Positions 46,465-58,639 are shown, numbered from the stretch's first letter. The stretch is 64,000 nucleotides of DNA from Planctomycetales bacterium 71-10 (GCA_001898385.1 MKTT01000087.1:20114-84113); one strand, 5' to 3'. The notes: generated by a model not told the origin, from the letters alone. A program made the numbers and translations.

Positions 46465-47194
46465 GAGCCTCCTCGCTCTCCTCCGGACGTTGCGACCCTC
46501 GCGCGAGCCACGTCTTACCCGGCGACGCCCCGGGGTGCGAGGCCAAATCGGCCCGCGCGACGAGCAGTCCCGGGGCAAGGCTGCCCGTTGTCGTTGCAGG
46601 ATTTGCAACGTCCCGCCGCGGCCGGGGCCGTCCCCGAACGCGGACGCTCGGGGCGCCGGGTCGACGCGACGTGGCGGATCGGCATCGCCGCGTCACGCCC
46701 AACCCCTGAATCCGTCATCTCTTGGGAAGCGGAGAGTGCGTCCGATATGCCCCCGCGGCCTCCCCCGTGAGGGAGGAACGAGACCGGCCGACGAGGTGGC
46801 GGCGAGGTCCCGGGCGCGTCCCGTCAAGTCCGATGCGGATCGGTCCCGGTTTTGCTCTAGGCAAAATCGTCGACCCGCGGAATCTTGGAGAATCGCGGGA
46901 CGGGCGACTTGGCTCGCGAGGGAAGTGGGTTACAGTTGGACTAGGGGTTCCGCCCCGCCCGCATGGTGAGATGTCGCGAACACAACCCGGCCCTGCGGCG
47001 TCTGATGGTTAGAGGGTCCCAGAGGAGGAGACCGGCAAGGAGCCGTCGATCGTCGCGTTCCGAACTTCCGGATCTTCGAGAGAGATCCCCTCAATAATGA
47101 AGCTCGCATCACGACGGAAGGTTGAAGGGTGGACGCCGACGGCTGCGTCATGACAGAGGTCGATCGAACCTAAGACATAGAAACGAGGATCGCC
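46465..47194. other. 730-bp intergenic region, less GC-rich than its surroundings
   Basis: No gene is supported. A 7-bp inverted repeat CGTTGCA/TGCAACG lies at 46592-46610 and could be a regulator site upstream of the glycosyltransferase gene. The last 250 bp are unusually AT-rich for this genome and probably hold the promoter or 5' leader of the small gene at 47195. The minus-strand frame 47009-47293 was rejected. Confidence 0.4.
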
Positions 47195-47437
47195 ATGACC
47201 GCGAAACTGGCCGAAACCCAGCTCTGGCAGCACAACCTGATCTCCCTGATCCGCTCGGGCCTGTTCCTCCGAGCCGAGACGAGGTTGTCCCACGGTCTGT
47301 TCACGGTCGTCGGCGTCTATTCGGACGAGTCCACGTCCGCCCCCCTCGCCAAATATTCCGACCCCAGGCGGGCCGAGGACGCCGCCAACATCGTGAATCG
47401 GCTCGCCGCCGTGCCCCCCATGGTCGAGGCGAACTGA
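47195..47437 (+). CDS. Small conserved-looking protein of unknown function
   Basis: An 80-residue soluble protein, MTAKLAETQLWQHNLISL onward, with a beta-rich middle (HGLFTVVGVYSDESTSAPLAKY) and a helical end (RRAEDAANIVNRLAAV). ATG at 47195 follows AACGAGGATCG. A textbook terminator lies 25 bp after its stop, which supports real transcription. No family is recognised. Confidence 0.6.
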   Translation: MTAKLAETQLWQHNLISLIRSGLFLRAETRLSHGLFTVVGVYSDESTSAPLAKYSDPRRAEDAANIVNRLAAVPPMVEAN

Positions 47438-47462
47438 TCGAGCCTCGCGCGAGCGAACGCGA

Positions 47463-47502
47463 AAGGCCGCCGCCCTCCTTGAAGGGCGGCGGCCTTGTTC
47501 TT
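47463..47502 (+). terminator. Rho-independent terminator
   Basis: The stem AAGGCCGCCGCCCT pairs perfectly with AGGGCGGCGGCCTT around a short CCTTGA loop, followed by TGTTCTT. It ends the 47195 transcript and may also act on the converging efflux gene. Confidence 0.85.
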
Positions 47503-47527
47503 GCGCGACGGCGAAGCCGATCGAACT

Positions 47528-50665
<3,138 letters not shown>

Positions 50666-50725
50666 GGGCGGGGTCCAGGGGGGCGTGTGACTGGGCGAAC
50701 ACCTGGGCGGGCCGACGCCAAGCAT

Positions 50726-50880
50726 CCTTCTCCCCTCGTGGGAGAAGGTGGCCGCAGGCCGGATGAGGGGGGCGACGGGGGCCCCATGCGCCGTCGGGTC
50801 AAGACTTCGAATCCGACGGCTGCCGGTCGCGCCCCCCTCATCCGCCCCTCCGGGGCACCTTCTCCCACGAGGGGAGAAGG
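50726..50880. repeat. Palindromic intergenic repeat, copy 2 (inside the efflux operon)
   Basis: Left hairpin CCTTCTCCCCTCGTGGGAGAAGG, then GGATGAGGGG, a loop, CCCCTCATCC, then CACCTTCTCCCACGAGGGGAGAAGG. It lies in the 288-bp gap between the adaptor and the pump genes on the same transcript. The sequence to 50936 (CGATGTCTTCGACGGAGCAC, then TTCAAGGGGAGAAGG) is shared with copy 3. Confidence 0.85.
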
Positions 50881-50953
50881 GAGGGATTCATGCTCCCGCT
50901 CCGATGTCTTCGACGGAGCACTTCAAGGGGAGAAGGGGCGACGTGGGGTCGGG

Positions 50954-52324
50954 TTACTTCTTGGCCCCGCCCTTCGCGGCCTCGGCCTGGAGGGCGGGCT
51001 CGGCCTCCTTCTCGGGCTCGCGGACGACGACCTGGGAGCCGTCGGCGAGCTTGGAGTGGCCGGTGACGATCACGCTCCCGGAGGTGGGCATCTTCTCGGA
51101 GGAGACCTCCACCCATCCGGAGCCTTCCTTGCCCAGCGCCAGGCCGTCGACGGAGCGGACGTGGTCGCCGTCCAGGACGAACAGCTTGGTGACGCCGGCG
51201 TACTGGACGATCGCCTCGATGGGGACGACGGTCGCTTCGGCCTCGGCCTCGGTGACGACGACGGCCTTGGCGAAGCCGCCGGGGCGGAGCAGCCCTTCCT
51301 CGTTCGGGGCCGTCGCCTCGACCTGGAACGTCCGGCTGTCGGCGTCGACGGTCGGGTTGATCCGCGACACCTTCCCTTCGAACGACTTCCCGGGGTGCGA
51401 GGCGACCGAGATCCGCACCGGCTGGCCGACCTTGATCCGGTCGCTGTAGCGCTCCGGCACGTTGGCCCAGAGCCGCAGCGGGTTCTCGATCACCAGGCTG
51501 AAGACCGGGTCCCCCTCGCGGATCATCTGCCCCTCGGAGACCGACCGCAGCGCGATGGCGTAGGCCACCTGGCCGGCGTCGGCCTTCGTCGGCGGCGGCT
51601 CTTGCGGGCGAGGGGCCGTGATGGTCAGGTCCTTGAGCTGCTGGTCCGCCTGGTCGCGCGCCACGCGGTTCGCCAGGGCCATCGCGATGACGTTGCGGGC
51701 GGTCGACTTGGCGTTGTCGTAGGCGGCGATCGACGAGCGGTAGTCGCTCTCCTGGTCCTCCAGCTCCTGGGCGGTGCCGGCGCCCTTCTGGCTGAGCTTC
51801 CGCTGCCTGGCCAGGTTCTGCACCGCCTTCTCCATCGCCACGCGATACTGGACCACGGCCGGCACCTTCTCGATGACCTCCTCGGTCTGCGGCCCGGTGA
51901 CGAGGGTCTCGGTGATCCCGTAGCGTCGGATGAAGTCCTCGGCCATCTCGGACGTGACGCCGAGCTTCACCAGCTCGGCCAGGTACTTCGACTCGGCCAC
52001 GTTGTACGCGAGCTTCGCGTCGACCGGGTCGATCTGCACCAGCGGCTCGTCGGGTCGGACGCGGTCGCCCATGTCGTGGAAGACCTTCAGGATGCGGCCC
52101 GATCGCTTGGACCCGACCGTCACCTGCTCCCAGCCGCGCAGCGAGCCCACGGCCTCGATGGTCCGCTCGACCGGCCGGCGCTCGATCGCCGCGACCGTCA
52201 CCGGCACGGGGGGCGGCGGGGCGTCCGCCGCGTGCTCCTCGGCCGGCTTCTCGCGCGCGCCGCACCCCGCCAGCGCGACCGCCAGGCCCGCCACCGTCGT
52301 CGACGCCAACACCCGGAGTCTCAT
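50954..52324 (-). CDS. RND efflux periplasmic adaptor (MFP, HlyD/AcrA type)
   Basis: A 456-residue lipoprotein adaptor. The lipobox is LAGC with the Cys near residue 21, followed by an Ala/Pro-rich linker. A biotinyl-lipoyl-like half (SGRILKVFHDMGDRVRPDEPLVQID), a coiled-coil hairpin (about 115-220) and a beta-barrel (VWANVPERYSDRIKVGQ-like) fit the family. It bridges the pump and an outer-membrane channel. Its ATG overlaps the TetR stop by 4 bp, so all three genes form one unit. A Pro-rich insert (APRPQEPPPTKADAGQ) interrupts the second lipoyl half. Confidence 0.9.
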   Translation of the reverse strand: MRLRVLASTTVAGLAVALAGCGAREKPAEEHAADAPPPPVPVTVAAIERRPVERTIEAVGSLRGWEQVTVGSKRSGRILKVFHDMGDRVRPDEPLVQIDPVDAKLAYNVAESKYLAELVKLGVTSEMAEDFIRRYGITETLVTGPQTEEVIEKVPAVVQYRVAMEKAVQNLARQRKLSQKGAGTAQELEDQESDYRSSIAAYDNAKSTARNVIAMALANRVARDQADQQLKDLTITAPRPQEPPPTKADAGQVAYAIALRSVSEGQMIREGDPVFSLVIENPLRLWANVPERYSDRIKVGQPVRISVASHPGKSFEGKVSRINPTVDADSRTFQVEATAPNEEGLLRPGGFAKAVVVTEAEAEATVVPIEAIVQYAGVTKLFVLDGDHVRSVDGLALGKEGSGWVEVSSEKMPTSGSVIVTGHSKLADGSQVVVREPEKEAEPALQAEAAKGGAKK

Positions 52325-52947
52325 GGGCGATCATCCCGGCCGGCGTCGTCGGCGCGGCCCTCGAAGGCCCGGAGCAGCGCCGCGACGAGCACGCCGGCGC
52401 GGTCCTCCCCGAGCGGTTTGTCGTGGTACAGGAAATCGATGACCGAGATCAGCAGCATCCCCCGGAACATCGTCGCGAACGCGTCGAGGTCGCCGGGGGC
52501 CACCATGCCGGCCTCGACGCAGCCCCGCAGGGCGACGTCCGTCGGGTTCTGAAGCTCCTCCTTGGAGCAGCTCATCAGCGTACCCGAGGGGCCCTCGGGC
52601 GGGCCGAACGCCGCCCCGAAGAAGAACCGCGATCGGTCCGGATCCTCCCGGCAGTAGTCGAAATGCGCCTCCAGGATCCGCTCCAGCGTGAGCGCCGGGG
52701 CGGCCCCCTCCGCGACGATCTCCCCCAGGCGGCCCACCAGCTTCGCCAGCGGGTCGACCAGCAGGGACTTCGCCAGCCCTTCCTTGCTGCCGAAATGGTA
52801 GTAGAGCGTCGGCTTCGCGACCTTCGCCTCCTCGACGATCTCCCGCGTCGACGTGGCCTCGAAGCCCCGCCGCGCGAACAGCCGCGCCGCAGCCCTCGCG
52901 ATCTGGGCCGCGGCCTCGTTGTCCTCGGGCTTTGCGGGAGACGCCAT
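52321..52947 (-). CDS. TetR/AcrR-family transcriptional repressor
   Basis: A 208-residue TetR-type regulator. The DNA-binding domain is at about 15-62: AARLFARRGFEATSTREIVEEAKVAKPTLYYHFGSKEGL. The rest is helical, with LERILEAHFDYCRED. It overlaps the adaptor gene, and a perfect palindrome lies 37 bp upstream of its start (52984-52999), consistent with autorepression and control of the pump. Confidence 0.93.
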   Translation of the reverse strand: MASPAKPEDNEAAAQIARAAARLFARRGFEATSTREIVEEAKVAKPTLYYHFGSKEGLAKSLLVDPLAKLVGRLGEIVAEGAAPALTLERILEAHFDYCREDPDRSRFFFGAAFGPPEGPSGTLMSCSKEELQNPTDVALRGCVEAGMVAPGDLDAFATMFRGMLLISVIDFLYHDKPLGEDRAGVLVAALLRAFEGRADDAGRDDRP

Positions 52948-52983
52948 GCGACCTCGGCGATTCCGATTGGGCGAGACGGGAAG

Positions 52984-52999
52984 CCTACCGACCGGTAGG
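52984..52999. promoter_or_regulatory. Palindromic TetR operator
   Basis: CCTACCG and CGGTAGG flank a 2-bp AC spacer, a perfect 7+7 inverted repeat. It lies 37 bp upstream of the TetR ATG, where the promoter of the tetR-adaptor-pump unit is expected, and 137 bp upstream of the divergent DUF442 gene. Inferred to be the TetR binding site. Confidence 0.65.
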
Positions 53000-53135
53000 T
53001 ATCCTGCCCAATGATGCCGATCGCGTCAAGGCCGAGTTGACGCCGGGGCTCTCGCCGGGTCGACCGAGGGCGTAGAATGGAGGGTCGGGCCCGGCGGGCG
53101 GGTCGCGCCTCATCCCTCTCCTCGCGGACGTCGCC

Positions 53136-53585
53136 ATGAACTTCGAGAAGCCGATCACCGACCGGATCACGATCGCCGACCAGCCGACGGAGGCCGACTT
53201 CGACCGCCTGCGCGGCGAGGGCTACGTCGCTGTGGTGAATCTCCGCCACGACGGCGAGCCCGAGCAGCCGCTGGACGTCGCCGCGGAGGGCCGCGAGGCG
53301 ACCGACCGGGGCCTGGCCTACCATCACCTCGCCGTCGGCCAGCCGCCGCTCTCCGACCCGGGCGTCGCGGAGGCGTGCGACTTCATCGACCGCGAGGCCG
53401 CGAAGGGGAAGGTGCTGGTCCACTGCCGTAAGGGGGGCCGCGCCGCCGCGATCACCCTGATCCAGCAGGCCCGCGCCAACGGCTGGAAGGCCGACGAGGC
53501 CGTCGACAAGGGCCGCGCGATCGGCCTGGCGCTCGACCCGCCGCTGCGGGGGAAGGTCGAGGAATACCTGAAATCGCACGGCTGA
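53136..53585 (+). CDS. DUF442/Blh-like phosphatase-fold protein
   Basis: A 149-residue protein of the beta-lactamase hydrolase-like (DUF442) type, a relative of dual-specificity phosphatases. ITIADQPTEADFDRLRGEGYVAVVNLRHDGE gives the early strands. The P-loop is HCRKGGRAA, with the C-x4-R spacing of DUF442 rather than the C-x5-R of true phosphatases. In other bacteria some members relate to sulfide metabolism; here no such neighbour exists. Divergent from the TetR gene across the operator. Confidence 0.82.
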   Translation: MNFEKPITDRITIADQPTEADFDRLRGEGYVAVVNLRHDGEPEQPLDVAAEGREATDRGLAYHHLAVGQPPLSDPGVAEACDFIDREAAKGKVLVHCRKGGRAAAITLIQQARANGWKADEAVDKGRAIGLALDPPLRGKVEEYLKSHG

Positions 53586-53640
53586 GGCGCAAGCGTCGCC
53601 GGGCGGTTCGATCCATCGGAGGGAGATCGGAGGCCGGATC

Positions 53641-53838
53641 ATGAAAGTCACCGCATACGAGGCGACCATCGAGAACGGTCAGGTGAAAATCTTGGGGACC
53701 GCGAGTCTGCCCGAGCACGCCCGAGTCTATATCATCGCGCCCGACGCCGACCCGGGACCGACCCGCCTTCACGTCCGCAGTCCAAGGCTGGTCCGCCCCG
53801 AAGACGCTCGCGACTTCATCAAGGAAGTCATCGCCTGA
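53641..53838 (+). CDS. Small protein, antitoxin-like
   Basis: A 65-residue protein: MKVTAYEATIENGQVKILG, then LPEHARVYIIAPD. The pattern (beta hairpin then LPEHARVYI) resembles AF2212/DUF104-like or AbrB-type antitoxins. The start follows GGAGGCCGG. No toxin gene follows it; the next gene is a TPR protein 129 bp away. An orphan antitoxin is possible. Confidence 0.6.
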   Translation: MKVTAYEATIENGQVKILGTASLPEHARVYIIAPDADPGPTRLHVRSPRLVRPEDARDFIKEVIA

Positions 53839-53967
53839 ACGCGAAAGGATGAAGTCGTTCCCCGATCCCGGCCCGCTTGACTCGACGAAATCCCTCGTCC
53901 TAGAGTGGATCCGTCCGGCCCGTCCTGTCGATTCCGCCTCCCTTCCGAAGTCGTGCGGGAGTCTGCC

Positions 53968-56709
53968 ATGCCCCGTCGCCGAACCGCCGGCCTGGTCGTC
54001 GCCTGCCTGGCCCTCGGGATCCTCGCCCCGGCCCGCGCCGGCGAGGACCCCCGCACGGCCGAGACGTTCCTGCTGACCCTGCGCGAGCGCGGGTACTTCG
54101 ACCTGGCGTCGGAATACATCGAGCGGCTGCGGAGCGACCCCGGGCTGGGCGAGCCGCTGAAGGGGCTGCTCGACTACCACGAGGGGCGGGCGCTCGTCGA
54201 CGAGGCGTCGCGGACCGTCGACCTGGCGCGGCGTCGCGAGCTGCTCGACCGCGCCGCGGCGAAGCTCGACGCCTTCGTGAAGGGCCGGCCCCAGGACGCG
54301 AACACGATGGAGGCGCTCGTCGAGATCGCCCGCAGCCTCTCCGAGCGCGGCCACCTCGCCCGGCTCGTCGGCGAGGACGCCCAGGAGGCCGAGAAGAAGC
54401 AAGCCAAGCTGGACGAGGCCCGCTCCATGTTCCACCAAGCCGTCGAGGCTTACGCCCGCGCCGCCGACCAGCTTGACGCCGCCTACCAGGCCCTCGCCGG
54501 CTTCAAGGAGCGGGACGACCCGCGCGTCGCCGAGCGGACCCGGCTCCGCAACTCGATGCTCGACGCCCGGCTCAAATGCGGCATCGCCATGTATGAGGAA
54601 GTCCTGGGCTTCACGGCCGACTCCCCGGACCGGGGGCCGATCCTCGAACGGGCCGTCACCCTGTTCGACGGCCTGGAGAAGGACTACCGGGGGACGACGG
54701 CCGGCATGATGGCCCAGATGTTCCGGGCCAAGTGCTTCGAAGAACAGGGGAAGATCGGCGAGGCGATCGGCGTCTATCGCGCCCTGATGGATCAGCCCAG
54801 CGAACTCCTGCGCGACATCAAGCGGCACGCGCACTACTTCTACATCGTCGCGCTCACCAAGCGCAAGCAGTCCGCCCTGGCCGCCGACGAAGCCGTGAAG
54901 TGGCTCCAGATCTACGATCGTCGCGACGAACGCCGCTCGATCGAGGGCCTGGGCGTCTACTATGAGCTGGCCCGCGCCCTCGACGCCCAGATCACGCCCG
55001 AGACCCCGAAGGCCGAGAAGGACCAGGCCGCGAAGAAGATCGTGGAGGCCCTCTCGCCCGTCGTCCGCACGCCGACCCGGTTCAAGAACGACGCCCTGGC
55101 CCTGCTCAAGAAGTACAAGCCCAACGCCGCCGTCCAGGCGTCCGAGATCGCCCGCCTGAGCTTCGACGAGGCGTCCGCGCAGGGCGAGGAGGCCATCGCC
55201 TCGCGGGAGTGGGACCGCGCCGGGGCCTTGCTCCGCGCGGCGCTCGCCAAGGCCGGCCCTCGCCAGGCCGACCGGGTGGACCTCCTGCGCTACAACCTGG
55301 CGTACGCCTGCTACATGAACAAGGCGTATCCCGAGGCCGAGGTCCTGGCCGGCCACCTGGCTCGCCGGCATGCGCGATGGGAGCACGCGCCGGCGTCGGC
55401 CGCGCTGGCCATGCAGGCGATCCTCGACCAGTACAACGCGCCGCAGGCCCTCGACCGCGCCGGCGACCTGGAACGGTACATCGACCTGGCGAAGTTCACC
55501 GCCGAGACCTGGCCCGACCGCGAGGAGGCGGACGACGCCCGGATCGTGCTGGGCCAGATCCACCAGGGCCGGGGCGAGTACGACCAGGCCGTCGCCGATT
55601 TCGCCTCGGTCGGCGAGCGGTCCCCGCGCCGCCTGGAGGCGCAGACGCGCCTCGGCGGGGCCCACTGGGCCAGGAGCCGGGCGCTCGCCCGCGCCGGCGA
55701 CGACAAGAAATCCGAGGCCGACGCCGAGGCCGCGGAGGCCGTCGCGATCCTGGAGAAGGCGCTCGACGACCGCAAGGCCGCCGGGGCCGCGATGAGCGAC
55801 GTCGGCTTCCTGGGCAACGCCGCCGACCTCGGCGCGGCGCTCACCGAGTCGGGCAAGGCCGAGGAGGCCATCGCGACCCTCAGGCCGATCGTCGAGGCCC
55901 AGGCCGCGAAGACCGGCCCCGCCTTCGGCCGGCTGATGGAATCCTACCTGCTGGCGCAGGTGAACGCCGGCCAGGTCGAGCCGGCCATCGCCTCGATGCG
56001 GGCGGTGGAGCAGGCCGGCGAGGGCTCCCGGCGGGCGCAGCTCTACTTCAAGCTCGGCCGGCTGCTGGAGGGGGAGCTGGACCGGCTCGCGAAGGCCAAC
56101 CAGCCACAGAAGCTCGTCCAGATGAAGGAGTCGTTCCGCTCGTTCCTCCTCGCCCTGGCCGACAGCAAGGACGGCCAGACCTTCGACTCGCTGAGCTGGG
56201 CGGCCGGCGGCCTCCTCTCGCTGGGTGCCGGGGCCGAGGCCGAGGCCGTCCTCCGCAAGCTGATCGACGACTCCGAGAAGGACCAGGCGTTCCAGGGCCA
56301 GCCCGGCGCGACCGAGCGGATGCTCCGCGCCCGGGTCAAGCTCGCTACGGCCCTGCGGATCCAGAAGAAGTTCGACCAGGCGTCCTCGGCGATCGACGAG
56401 CTGACGTCCGACGCCCGGTTCAAGCGCTACATCGACCCGCAGATCGAGAAGGGCGAGCTGCTGGACGCCCAGGAGAACTGGGCGGCGTCGTGCGCGCACT
56501 GGCAGGACGTCGCCCAGAAGCTGGGCCGCGCCCGGCCGAAGCCCGAGGCGTACTTCGACGCCTGGTATCGCGCCGCGGTCGCCTATTCGAAGCAGAAGCA
56601 GGCCGCCAAGGCGCGGCAGACCCTGACCGCCGTCATGCGGCTGAACCCGACCGTCGGGGGCCCGGCGATGAAGAAGAAGTATGAAGACCTGCTCGCGACC
56701 CTGAAGTGA
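53968..56709 (+). CDS. Large secreted TPR-repeat protein
   Basis: A 913-residue exported protein. A signal peptide (MPRRRTAGLVVACLALGILA) is followed by about 20 helix-pair repeats of TPR type, for example AVTLFDGLEKDYRGTTAGMM, AGALLRAALAKAGPRQADR and AIATLRPIVEAQAAKTGP. Such scaffolds hold other proteins together. The ATG at 53968 is preceded by CGGGAGTC. The stop lies 10 bp before a second TPR gene, so they are co-transcribed. Unknown partner. Confidence 0.8.
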   Translation: MPRRRTAGLVVACLALGILAPARAGEDPRTAETFLLTLRERGYFDLASEYIERLRSDPGLGEPLKGLLDYHEGRALVDEASRTVDLARRRELLDRAAAKLDAFVKGRPQDANTMEALVEIARSLSERGHLARLVGEDAQEAEKKQAKLDEARSMFHQAVEAYARAADQLDAAYQALAGFKERDDPRVAERTRLRNSMLDARLKCGIAMYEEVLGFTADSPDRGPILERAVTLFDGLEKDYRGTTAGMMAQMFRAKCFEEQGKIGEAIGVYRALMDQPSELLRDIKRHAHYFYIVALTKRKQSALAADEAVKWLQIYDRRDERRSIEGLGVYYELARALDAQITPETPKAEKDQAAKKIVEALSPVVRTPTRFKNDALALLKKYKPNAAVQASEIARLSFDEASAQGEEAIASREWDRAGALLRAALAKAGPRQADRVDLLRYNLAYACYMNKAYPEAEVLAGHLARRHARWEHAPASAALAMQAILDQYNAPQALDRAGDLERYIDLAKFTAETWPDREEADDARIVLGQIHQGRGEYDQAVADFASVGERSPRRLEAQTRLGGAHWARSRALARAGDDKKSEADAEAAEAVAILEKALDDRKAAGAAMSDVGFLGNAADLGAALTESGKAEEAIATLRPIVEAQAAKTGPAFGRLMESYLLAQVNAGQVEPAIASMRAVEQAGEGSRRAQLYFKLGRLLEGELDRLAKANQPQKLVQMKESFRSFLLALADSKDGQTFDSLSWAAGGLLSLGAGAEAEAVLRKLIDDSEKDQAFQGQPGATERMLRARVKLATALRIQKKFDQASSAIDELTSDARFKRYIDPQIEKGELLDAQENWAASCAHWQDVAQKLGRARPKPEAYFDAWYRAAVAYSKQKQAAKARQTLTAVMRLNPTVGGPAMKKKYEDLLATLK

Positions 56710-56719
56710 GGTGGGGCCC

Positions 56720-57769
56720 ATGTCTCCGATCCACACGCGCCGCGCCGCGATCGCGCTGGCCGGGCTGCTCGCCGTCGCATCGGCGCGGGCCGACGTCGTC
56801 CACCTGATCCCCGGGTCCACGTTCAAGCAGGCCCAGGGCGGGGCCGTGCGCGGCCAGGTCACGGCGGAATCGCCCTCGGAAGTCACGGTCTCGCTCGGGA
56901 ACTCGACGATCGCCGTGCCGACGGACCAGATCGAGTCGATCGAGTACCAGGGCCAGCCGGCGTCGATGCAGCTCGGCCAGACCAACGCCGACGCCGGCCG
57001 CGCGGCCGAGGCGATCGCGCAGTATCAGAAGGCGGCGACCGAGGCCGGCGGCAAGCCGTTCGTCGTCGAGGCCGCGAAGTTCGGCGAGGCCCGGCTCACG
57101 GCCGAGGCGTCCCTGACCGAGCCCGAGCGCGTGAAGGACGCCGTCGCCAAGCTCAACGCCTTCCTCCAGGCGTACCCCAAGGGCCGGCACGTCGTCGCCG
57201 CGCGCGACGCCCTGGCGCGGGTGCAGCTCCACGCCCAGGACTTCAAGGGGGCCGAGGCCAACATCGCCGAGCTGGCCAAGCTCTCCCCCGGCGCCGACCG
57301 CGCGGCCGTCCTCAAGGCCCGCCTCCTGGTGAAGACGGGCGACGCCCAGGCCGCCGCCGCCGACCTCGACCGCCTCGTCGCCGCCGCGCCCGAGGGGTCG
57401 CCCAAGCAGGTCGAATTGAAGCTGGTCAAGGCCGAGGCCCTGATCGCCGCCAGCAAGTACGACGAGTCCGAATCGCTCGTGCGGCAGGTCATCGCCGCGG
57501 CGCCCGCCGAGGACTTCGCGGTGCAATCCAAGGCGTACAACACCCTGGGCGACTGCCTCTCCGCCGCGGCGAAGCCGAAGGACGCCCTCCTGGCGTACCT
57601 CCACGTCGACCTGCTCTACGCCAAGGACAAGGAGGAGCACCCCCGCGCCCTGCGACACATCGAGGAGCTGTTCCGCAAGATGGGCCAGCTCCCCCGCGCC
57701 GACGAGTACGGCCAGCGGCTCAAGCAGGAATACCCCAACAGCCCCTGGGCGAAGCAGGCCCGGGGCTGA
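56720..57769 (+). CDS. Second secreted TPR-repeat protein
   Basis: A 349-residue exported protein. A signal peptide (RRAAIALAGLLAVASARA) is followed by a short beta region (LGNSTIAVPTDQIESIEY) and TPR repeats (AEAIAQYQKAATEAGGKP, AVAKLNAFLQAYPKGRHV, ADEYGQRLKQEYPNSPW). The N-terminal beta part and the ending resemble outer-membrane assembly helpers such as YbgF, an inference from shape only. ATG 56720 was preferred over the GTG 9 bp upstream. Operon partner of the previous gene. Confidence 0.78.
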   Translation: MSPIHTRRAAIALAGLLAVASARADVVHLIPGSTFKQAQGGAVRGQVTAESPSEVTVSLGNSTIAVPTDQIESIEYQGQPASMQLGQTNADAGRAAEAIAQYQKAATEAGGKPFVVEAAKFGEARLTAEASLTEPERVKDAVAKLNAFLQAYPKGRHVVAARDALARVQLHAQDFKGAEANIAELAKLSPGADRAAVLKARLLVKTGDAQAAAADLDRLVAAAPEGSPKQVELKLVKAEALIAASKYDESESLVRQVIAAAPAEDFAVQSKAYNTLGDCLSAAAKPKDALLAYLHVDLLYAKDKEEHPRALRHIEELFRKMGQLPRADEYGQRLKQEYPNSPWAKQARG

Positions 57770-57793
57770 TCGGGATCGCAAGAGGTTGCCGAG

Positions 57794-58303
57794 TCACCAA
57801 TCGTCGATCGGGCCTTCCGAGTACACATCCTCCGGCCGAGGCTCGATACGCCCGTCCTTCTTCCGTCGGCTCAGGGCGAACGACGTGAATCGGATCTCCA
57901 ATTCGCCCTCCGGGCCGAAGAGGAATCGATGGCATAGGCGACCATCGCCGTCGACGTCCACCTCGTCGTAAAGGACCTCGGTCTCGGGATCGCGGGCCCG
58001 CTCTCCCAACGAGGCGAGGTCCGTCTCGTCGAGCGGCACCCCCGAATACCGCAGGACGGCGTCGAAGTAGCCGGCCTGACAATCGCCGCATCGCAACTCG
58101 ATCCACAGCCGCGCGGCTCGGCGGTCGACGCGGACGCATCGGATGATCGCGTCGTGGAGATTGACCCTCGTCGCGAGTTCCGCGACCTCGCGCGGCAATC
58201 GCCCGGCGATGCTCTCCACGTGAGACCAGTAGGCGCGACGCACCTCCTCGGACTCCTCGGGCGTCAGATCGCCCCATGCCCATGATCGGGTGAAATATTC
58301 CAT
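57794..58303 (-). CDS. DUF4085 family protein
   Basis: A 169-residue soluble protein beginning MEYFTRSWAWGDLTPEESEEV, the start typical of DUF4085. It has NLHDAIIRCVRVD and a CxxC pair (RCGDCQAGYFD) and ends with acidic strands (YDEVDVDGDGRLCHRFLF, then ELEIRFTSFALSRRK). Function is unknown. An in-frame GTG 6 bp upstream is an alternative start. It converges with the second TPR gene. Confidence 0.75.
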   Translation of the reverse strand: MEYFTRSWAWGDLTPEESEEVRRAYWSHVESIAGRLPREVAELATRVNLHDAIIRCVRVDRRAARLWIELRCGDCQAGYFDAVLRYSGVPLDETDLASLGERARDPETEVLYDEVDVDGDGRLCHRFLFGPEGELEIRFTSFALSRRKKDGRIEPRPEDVYSEGPIDDW

Positions 58304-58411
58304 CGGCACCGTCAGCCTACCGGCTCGGGGATGGCGGAGTGACGACCGGCCTGGGATCGGCCGAGGGTCGATCTGACATCGGCCAAAGACCCGGCGACCC
58401 AGGATTCGGGA

Positions 58412-58639
58412 TCACGGCTCGTCGTCCTCGCGTCGTCGTCGGGCCGCCTCGTTGAGGTTGAGGACGGTCCCGACGGCCCAGAACACGAAGCCGACGATGA
58501 CGATCGCCCACACCTGGTTCGACGTCATCCCGAACCAGTGCCGCGAGCCGTCGCGCGAGGCGAGCGCGACCGACGACAGCCCGAACATCTCCATCACGAG
58601 GCCGAGGAGCCGCAGGTACTGACCGGCATGGGCGGGCAT
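58412..58639 (-). CDS. Small two-helix membrane protein
   Basis: A 75-residue protein with two hydrophobic helices (YLRLLGLVMEMFGLSSVAL and QVWAIVIVGFVFWAVGTVLNL) and a highly charged tail (RRRREDDEP). ATG 58639 was chosen as the start of this region; longer frames read through a repeat. Function is unknown. Confidence 0.6.
   Translation of the reverse strand: MPAHAGQYLRLLGLVMEMFGLSSVALASRDGSRHWFGMTSNQVWAIVIVGFVFWAVGTVLNLNEAARRRREDDEP

Noticed and set aside
47009..47293. 94-codon minus frame overlapping the small gene at 47195
   Set aside because: Overlaps a better supported gene that has a terminator. No family match seen.
53452..56985. 1177-codon antisense frame over the TPR genes
   Set aside because: Shadow frame, no domain.
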